A stretch of 64,000 nt of DNA from Chalara sp. BL73 (Eukaryota > Ascomycota > Leotiomycetes > Helotiales): the NCBI GenBank assembly GCA_918026815.1, contig CAKJVC010000068.1:2046001-2110000 (forward strand), given 5' to 3'. Both the position numbers and the translations under genes were made by a program. Shown here one piece after another: positions 58,372-64,000 of this stretch (its first letter is position 1; the number at the start of each line of letters is the position of its first letter). The notes under the pieces are model-generated. The model was given only the letters and a program-made list of their open reading frames with translations. It ran no database searches and had not been told where the DNA came from.

Positions 58372-60452
58372 TTAACAAATATTCTCAGCTTTACTCAGTG
58401 TAGACGCTGAAAGCAAAAATTCCTGTTCAGTTGCCAAGTCCACAATCCCAAAAGGTACATCTTCTCCAGGGATCTTAATCATCGACTCAGCCCCCGGATC
58501 TTGAATCCTCAACGTTAGCACTAAAGCAACAAGAGCCGCAGCCCCGCCAGCCTTTAGCACCCAGCCCGTGCTTTCCGGATTAGCGTTCGAGTCCGACTTC
58601 CACAGAACGCTACTCGCAAGCGATATCATCAGCTGTGGTATGCAAATCGCGATGTTATGCAGACCGAATACCGTTCCTGCTGGAACGCCATCGTGGGGGT
58701 GACCTGCGTAACGAGATGCAGAATTCTTCTGGTGGATGTGCGAGATCTCGATGCTGAGGAAAGCGTAGGGGATCCATGATGAGATGGCCCAGGAGATCCC
58801 GATAATGGCGAAAATGGTGACGGTGCCGATTACGGAGGATATGAATAGCGTGCTGCCGACGCAGAAGGCGAAGAGACCGTGCGAAATTACCCAGAGACGG
58901 CGCATTGTTAGCCAGCTAGTAGCCTTGATTTTCCAGGTTGGAGTAGATAATTTGCGTCGTGAATTCAAGGATGAGGAGTGTGTAAAGTGCGGAAGAATTA
59001 GTGCTGCCAGAAGCGAGACGACGGAGGAAGCAAGTAATGCAAACGAGCCAATCCTGGTGGCGTGCTCTCGGACTAGATTTAAGTTGTTTCGCGAGTTGTA
59101 GGTATTAACAGGATTCTCAAGAGTGTCTGTCGAGCGTTAGCATTTGGTAGTTCTCGTTAAAGCTTCTATCATAGACCCACATATTTCGCCGATGTAACTA
59201 TATAAAGGAGACTTATTAGTGAAAGCTTCGGCAGTGGTAGTAACGCTTTAATAGGAGATATGGCATAGCCGCAATATCTGATGATGGATGCAATGGAGGA
59301 TGGTAAAACACTTAGAAGACTTACGTGGTAACATAAACGAGATAAGGATACCACCCAATCCATGCAAGGAACTGTATAACGTATATACGTCTGATTTGTT
59401 TGGACATTCTTGAAAGATCATTAGCCACTTTCTCAACATATTTGACCAGATTTTCCCAAGCGGCGCCGAGAGTACCGCTCTTCTCCGGCCCAGACTCCAG
59501 CTTTGTAATTCGCGCTCTGTGCGGCGGCTGTTCTCTCACATATATGCAGCTCAGGCAAAGTGCGATGGTCAGGGATAACGATGCAAGCACACTTAAATTC
59601 TTGAACTGTGTATCTCCAAACCAAGAAAAATATGTCGAAAAATCGACAACGGCAGAGAGGTAGCCTAAAATACTGGCTATTCCACTAATCCGCGTGACCC
59701 ATGCATTGGCATCTTGCTGCTGATAAGTTGGGCAAACGTCAACAATCAGCGCACGAATGCCTCCTTGTAGGGGCTGGACGGCGGAATATATGCAGAAAAT
59801 GAGGGCGATAGCTAGGGTTGCTATGGCGTCCTTGTGTGCGTCTGGAATCTGCGCTCCGCTGTGAAAAGTCGGCGTGCCAACCAACAGGGCGATTATTGAC
59901 TTGGTCCAAGCCAATGCTAAGAGAGAAGCGACCAGCACCACTCCGCCGACGGCAATAAATGGTCGCCGTCGGCCCCAGGAGAGTTGGCAATTATCGCTCC
60001 AAATTCCGAATAATGGCTGCAGAAATATTCCAGAAAGTGGTCCTGATATGAACGTGATTGCGGTTTGTGATTTATCCAAGCCGAGAGAGCGAAGATGTGT
60101 CTATTAGAAATGAGATATTGTTAATTTTTGGATCTTTTTCTCAAATATGAAGAATCAAATAACACAGATATATGGTATTACATACCAACCCATGCGAATA
60201 CAATACTGAAAACACCATCTGAAGACTTGCGACAAAGTATTTTAGCATCAACACAATTTCAACTAAGAAGTTTGTAGAAACTCACCCTCCCATACCGATG
60301 CTTAGCAATATCAAGAATGAAGTACTTTTGGATTCCAAGGGTAACACCAAAGGATCTATAAACTCATCGTCTTCACTTTCTGAGTTGCGTGAAGCATATT
60401 TACTCTCTCGCTGGTCCACCTCATCTTTCGGGCCACCGCAGGAAGCTCTCAT
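58372..60452 (-). CDS. SLC45/sucrose-transporter-type MFS sugar:H+ symporter
   Basis: Five exons (60452-60286, 60225-60186, 60100-59325, 59197-59181, 59126-58372) join in frame to about 584 residues with some 12 predicted helices. Landmarks fit the GPH/SLC45 branch: FLILLSIGMGGLQMVFSV across the first intron, LGLDKSQTAITFISGPLSG, QPLFGIWSDN then WGRRRPFI (the RxGRRRP signature after helix 2), VDVCPTYQQQDANAW, FLAWIGWYPYLVYVTTYIGEI and FGLHNIAICIPQLMISLAS. A 17-nt fourth exon encodes the YIGEI turn. Fungal homologues move sucrose, maltose or other alpha-glucosides with protons across the plasma membrane; the sugar here is not determined. The long polar loop between helices 6 and 7 and the Asn-rich insertion are normal. 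Confidence 0.88.
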
Positions 60453-61480
60453 GATACCGAAAAGAACTTGACACGAAATGACTGGACTTGCTGTGATAGA
60501 GGATGGAATCGCCAAAGATGTCTTCAAAACTCTGCTCGAAGTTTCTGGCAATCAAACGGCCAGAAAACTTCACAACTGGCAGCATACATGACGTAGACTC
60601 GAAATGTTGAGGTGCTTCGCAAGCCTCTTGCTTCTTTACCAGATGTCGGCCACTATGCCTCCCAGTGCATGTGCTGAATAGCCTTGTGACTTGCAACATC
60701 TGCATGCTTCTTTACGAGCCTGTCTGCATTATCCACAATGCAATCCAGATTTGGCAGGATGAGAGGTAATCTCACAATTGTGAGGTTGTCATGAGCTTAT
60801 GGTATATGGTTCCGTTCTCTAGGAGTTGGCTCCGGCTCGGTAATGTACGATGTCGATCCGTGCTGTGCCAACGGGTTGGCAGGGTAGGTCCCCATTGCTT
60901 CACCCGCTGTCACACAAACTTTATGCGGTGTACCTTACCACCTGCCTAACGGAGGTGGCCTCCGCATCAATCAAACGCTGCTCTTCTTCCTCTTGTGGCA
61001 CTCCTGTTGGCGATGCCTGCATCTTTGGATCATCGGAATCTCAAACATGCAATTCTGAAATGTCGTCTTGGTGAACCCTGTCTAAACGACCTCATCTGCA
61101 TATTTTCACCTACGTCAGCTTATTTGCATGTAAGCAAGCTTCAAACATGCAGAGTATCCTGTACAGCCTCGGGGTCCGGGTAAGCTGTAGGTAGCTCTTT
61201 CAGTATTTAGATCTTCGCAGTTCTTCTATGTAATAAGAAGTAATTGGCTGGCCCATCTATTTATGGTGGTGTGGGAACTTTTTATTTCATCAACCGCTGT
61301 CAATGAATTCTCTGCATATGTACGGTGTTTCTATCTAAATAATAAAATCAAGCTAAAGTGAAAGCGAAATGAAATTTAAGAACGTAATTTTAAGGACTGA
61401 TGGCCAATGCCGTGCATTTCTTAGTAGTATGCTGTTTAGCCTCCATTTCCACGAATCAAATCTACCAGTATGACGATTTT
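60453..61480. other. Intergenic, no recognised gene
   Basis: Upstream of the SLC45-type gene and downstream of the next transporter, both on the minus strand. No gene or remnant was recognised. Presumed promoter of the SLC45-type gene. Confidence 0.4.
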
Positions 61481-62845
61481 CTACATTCTCACTTTAAGTT
61501 TCCGTCCAGTATGTGAAATCCTTGCACCGATTATTGCCAAAAGTCCAGCCATCAACGAACATCCTCCAAAAATCTGTAGGTACAGATAATCCCCGTTTGC
61601 CTTCTCGATCAGAGCTCCGGCAATCGGCGGTCCGGTCAAACATGCAAACGAGATGATAGTGAACACCATTCCCGTTCTTACACCCATCATCTGCAAGTTT
61701 GTCGTAAATCCGGGCAGGGCAGCTGGGAAGAGCATCAGGAGCCCTGCGCTGAAAAATCCATAGAGTACAGAGAAAGCGTAAAGTCCCCTAGCATATTTGA
61801 TAGCTATCCAACAGTAGATGAGGATGGCAGAAATAAGGTTATAGACCAGCAGGAGATTAAGTGGCCCAGTGAACTTGTTGGCGAAGAAGGACGCCACAAC
61901 ACGACCTGCAATGCCGACGCCGTTGAGAAGTATCAGGATATTGAACGAGTCAAACTGCGAGGAATGCAGGTTGTAGTGGAAATAACTGGAGATGTAATAA
62001 TGAGGCAGGTAAACTCCCCACATCACCAAGAAGTATGATGCGGCGAAGAGGGTATATGGCATCTCCTTGAACGCGGGCCAATCTACAATCGAACCAACTG
62101 TTCCCTGGCGTGGGGGAATCCGAGGTCGCAAAGCGTAGACAGCGATTACTTGGAAGATGAGCATCACGAGCCCGATAACGCGGACAGTCCACGCAAAGCC
62201 GATGCTGGGAAGGAGTTTGTTGAAGATGACTGGAAAGATCATTCCCCCGGTTGCATTGCCGCAAGCTGCAATGCCAACGGCCCACGAACGGTTTTTGGTA
62301 AAGTATGTAGAGAGAATTGCCATGGCGGGCGTGAACAGAAGTCCATTGCCGATCCCTTGACAGAGGCCTTGGGCAAGAAAGATTTGCCAATATCGCGTGC
62401 TAATAGAGGTTGTAAATATTCCGATCAACGTCATCAAGCTTCCCAAGATCATAGTCGGTTTGAAATACCCGGCGTCGGTTGTCCCACCAGAGAAGGTGCC
62501 GAGGGCGTATGTGAGGAAGCTGGATATTGAACCTATCCAAGCTACATCGGATGTGGAACGCGGAAGTGCTTCCACATAGTAGTCCTGAAAGGCCCCATAT
62601 GAGTTAACAAAGCCCCACGTGTTCACGGTGATTAGATGAACAGCGATGACCTGAGTCCATGCCAAGACACCGCCGTCTGGAGCGGGACCTGGGTCTTCGA
62701 CTGGGTTTGCTAACCACCTCCTGAAGGCGTTTGAAAGGCGATTTTCTGAATGGGGCTCAGAGCGAATCTCAGGACAATCATCAGCCCCTAGTTGCTTCTC
62801 CTGAGCAGGTGTGTGATCAGATGTGGGACCTTGAACTTCCGCCAT
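61481..62845 (-). CDS. MFS monocarboxylate transporter-like protein
   Basis: Single uninterrupted exon of 454 residues from ATG 62845. After a polar N-tail comes PDGGVLAWTQVIAVHLITVN, the conserved (D/E)G(G/S)xGW-like entry of fungal MCT-type MFS proteins, then GFVNSYGAFQDYY. Twelve hydrophobic helices follow, with FLAQGLCQGIGNGLLFTPAM, GIAACGNATGGMIFPVIF, LLNGVGIAGRVVASFFANK and GVRTGMVFTIISFACLTGPP as family landmarks. The central loop RPRIPPRQG is basic. Such proteins usually move monocarboxylates, riboflavin or unknown metabolites at the plasma membrane; many fungal members lack assigned substrates. It is tandem with the SLC45-type gene, same strand, 1 kb apart, which may be chance. Confidence 0.9.
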   Translation of the reverse strand: MAEVQGPTSDHTPAQEKQLGADDCPEIRSEPHSENRLSNAFRRWLANPVEDPGPAPDGGVLAWTQVIAVHLITVNTWGFVNSYGAFQDYYVEALPRSTSDVAWIGSISSFLTYALGTFSGGTTDAGYFKPTMILGSLMTLIGIFTTSISTRYWQIFLAQGLCQGIGNGLLFTPAMAILSTYFTKNRSWAVGIAACGNATGGMIFPVIFNKLLPSIGFAWTVRVIGLVMLIFQVIAVYALRPRIPPRQGTVGSIVDWPAFKEMPYTLFAASYFLVMWGVYLPHYYISSYFHYNLHSSQFDSFNILILLNGVGIAGRVVASFFANKFTGPLNLLLVYNLISAILIYCWIAIKYARGLYAFSVLYGFFSAGLLMLFPAALPGFTTNLQMMGVRTGMVFTIISFACLTGPPIAGALIEKANGDYLYLQIFGGCSLMAGLLAIIGARISHTGRKLKVRM

Positions 62846-64000
62846 AATTTGAAGATATTGGATATGGTTTCTGTAAAGACACAGACTAGACAGGTGTTAT
62901 ATCTGAAGCAGATGTGAGGCAATCGGAAGGTGACATCCCCTTAGCTGGAGGCCTGGGGAGTGGACTTTCGCTATCCTGTCTTGAGCGACAATGCATGTTG
63001 ATGGAAGCATTCTAAAGGAAAGTCATAAATAGGTTTTAGTAATGGAACAACACCAGATTGGTAACGAAAGACAAGATGAAGCGAGGCGGGCCAAGGAAAC
63101 CCCGACGTTGTAACGTGGTTCAATGTTGTGTGACCTCAACAATTCGATGACGCAATGCGGATTATCCCCACGTTCAGGAACAAAAGGTCCGACACCTTAC
63201 ACTATGGCAGCCTTACCGCCCGCCCACTATGCAAGGAACGGGGAACCTGCATGTTGCACCCTGCACGTGAATCTACACGGAGGCGACGTTGTACTCGTAA
63301 TTTTATCATTTTGCCACTACCTCTTCCGCTGCCACCGCGCCTAACCTAGCAAGGTTTCTATGTTGCGTGCATAAAAGTGATCACCGAGAGGTAAGTTCTT
63401 AGCCAAGCCTAGCTGTTCCTTTGGAACCATTATGCTTATTTCCCCATGCAGAGGCGACATGTTCTGGACCCCACGGCTCCGATGCATGCTTGCGGCTCTT
63501 TCGCCTCCTGTCATACAGAGGCATGTGAATGGATAGATACATGATGCTTAGCATTCTGTGTTTTATTCAAGATTTAGAGACTATACATTTCGCTGTGTAA
63601 GGCGATCACAATTTAGCACAGTTGATGTGGAAACTTTACATGTATAGCCTAAAGTTTATCAAAATTCAATTTACTTCAATTTCGGTCGAACTAACACCGC
63701 ATCAAATCATCGCGCACCTGCTAAACTAAAATGCACACTCCAACTAACTGCGCGATTGTGCGTTAAAGAAGCCAATAGTTCCATGAGCGTCGGTCTGCAT
63801 CAATCACAGTCGACTATGCATTGGCCTTCGGGGGTCTGGATTTTCCATGCATCCATCCATTTCCTTCATGAGAAAAGTATACCGAGTGATCAAATGCTAG
63901 ATTACGAATGGTGTCCCAGTCCCTACAGAGGTATGTGCTCCCAAAGCCGGTGGTGCCAATGATAGACTCTCCTGGTTTCAGTGGCTGGTTTGGAAGTTGA
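62846..64000. other. Intergenic to the right edge
   Basis: Promoter region of the MFS gene, then about 1 kb without a recognised gene. On the minus strand, the last 100 bp can be read as LPNQPLKPGESIIGTTGFG, which could be the edge of a gene beyond the window, but I cannot support it. Confidence 0.35.

Noticed and set aside
63901..64000. Possible exon of a minus-strand gene at the right edge
   Set aside because: Only about 30 codons, no recognisable family and no splice context visible.

Overview
The window is nuclear DNA of a filamentous ascomycete (Pezizomycotina; Leotiomycetes is my best guess, weakly held). The grounds are short spliceosomal introns of about 45-110 nt with GTRAGT-type donors, fungal gene families (Spt7, MSS4-type PI4P 5-kinase, linker histone H1, PTH11/SAT4-like rhodopsin-domain protein, DUF3632, DUF4385, RNase T1/F1), and a chimeric terpene synthase of a kind known from fungi. 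I joined exons by hand from splice signals, reading-frame phase and conserved motifs, so exon ends are inferred.

Layout. (A) 1-13.2 kb is a specialised-metabolism segment: the 3' end of a cytochrome P450 (1-243, +), a bifunctional prenyltransferase-terpene cyclase (1119-3591, -), a probably decayed AsaB/CmcJ-like oxidoreductase (5779-7047, +) and a complete ABCC transporter (8147-13211, +). Scaffold making, oxidation and export are adjacent, which suggests a di- or sesterterpenoid cluster continuing off the left edge. The gaps are A+T-rich and hold a TA-flanked MITE-like element. (B) 13.2-29.7 kb is a sparse accessory stretch: a Tyr/Pro-rich hypothetical protein, a membrane-anchored PNPOx-like protein, a PTH11-like membrane protein, a Tc1/mariner relic with RIP-like catalytic losses, a glutathione S-transferase, a broken gene, an unknown low-complexity protein and a VanZ-like protein. 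(C) 30.4-33.9 kb is the SAGA subunit Spt7, followed by an unrecognised protein with an HTH-like segment. (D) 36-48 kb has a C2H2 zinc-finger protein, a DUF3632 protein, a secreted guanyl-specific ribonuclease, a broken DUF4385 gene and a zinc alcohol/formaldehyde dehydrogenase. (E) 48-57.3 kb has histone H1, PI4P 5-kinase and a coiled-coil, membrane-anchored unknown. (F) 58.3-62.9 kb has two transporters, an SLC45/sucrose-type and a monocarboxylate-type MFS protein.

No rRNA, tRNA or CRISPR was found. Core genes (spt7, PI4P 5-kinase, H1) lie in the right half. The terpenoid cluster, TE relic and most decayed genes lie in the left half, which suggests an accessory compartment next to a core one. 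The strongest lead for something undescribed is the terpenoid cluster.
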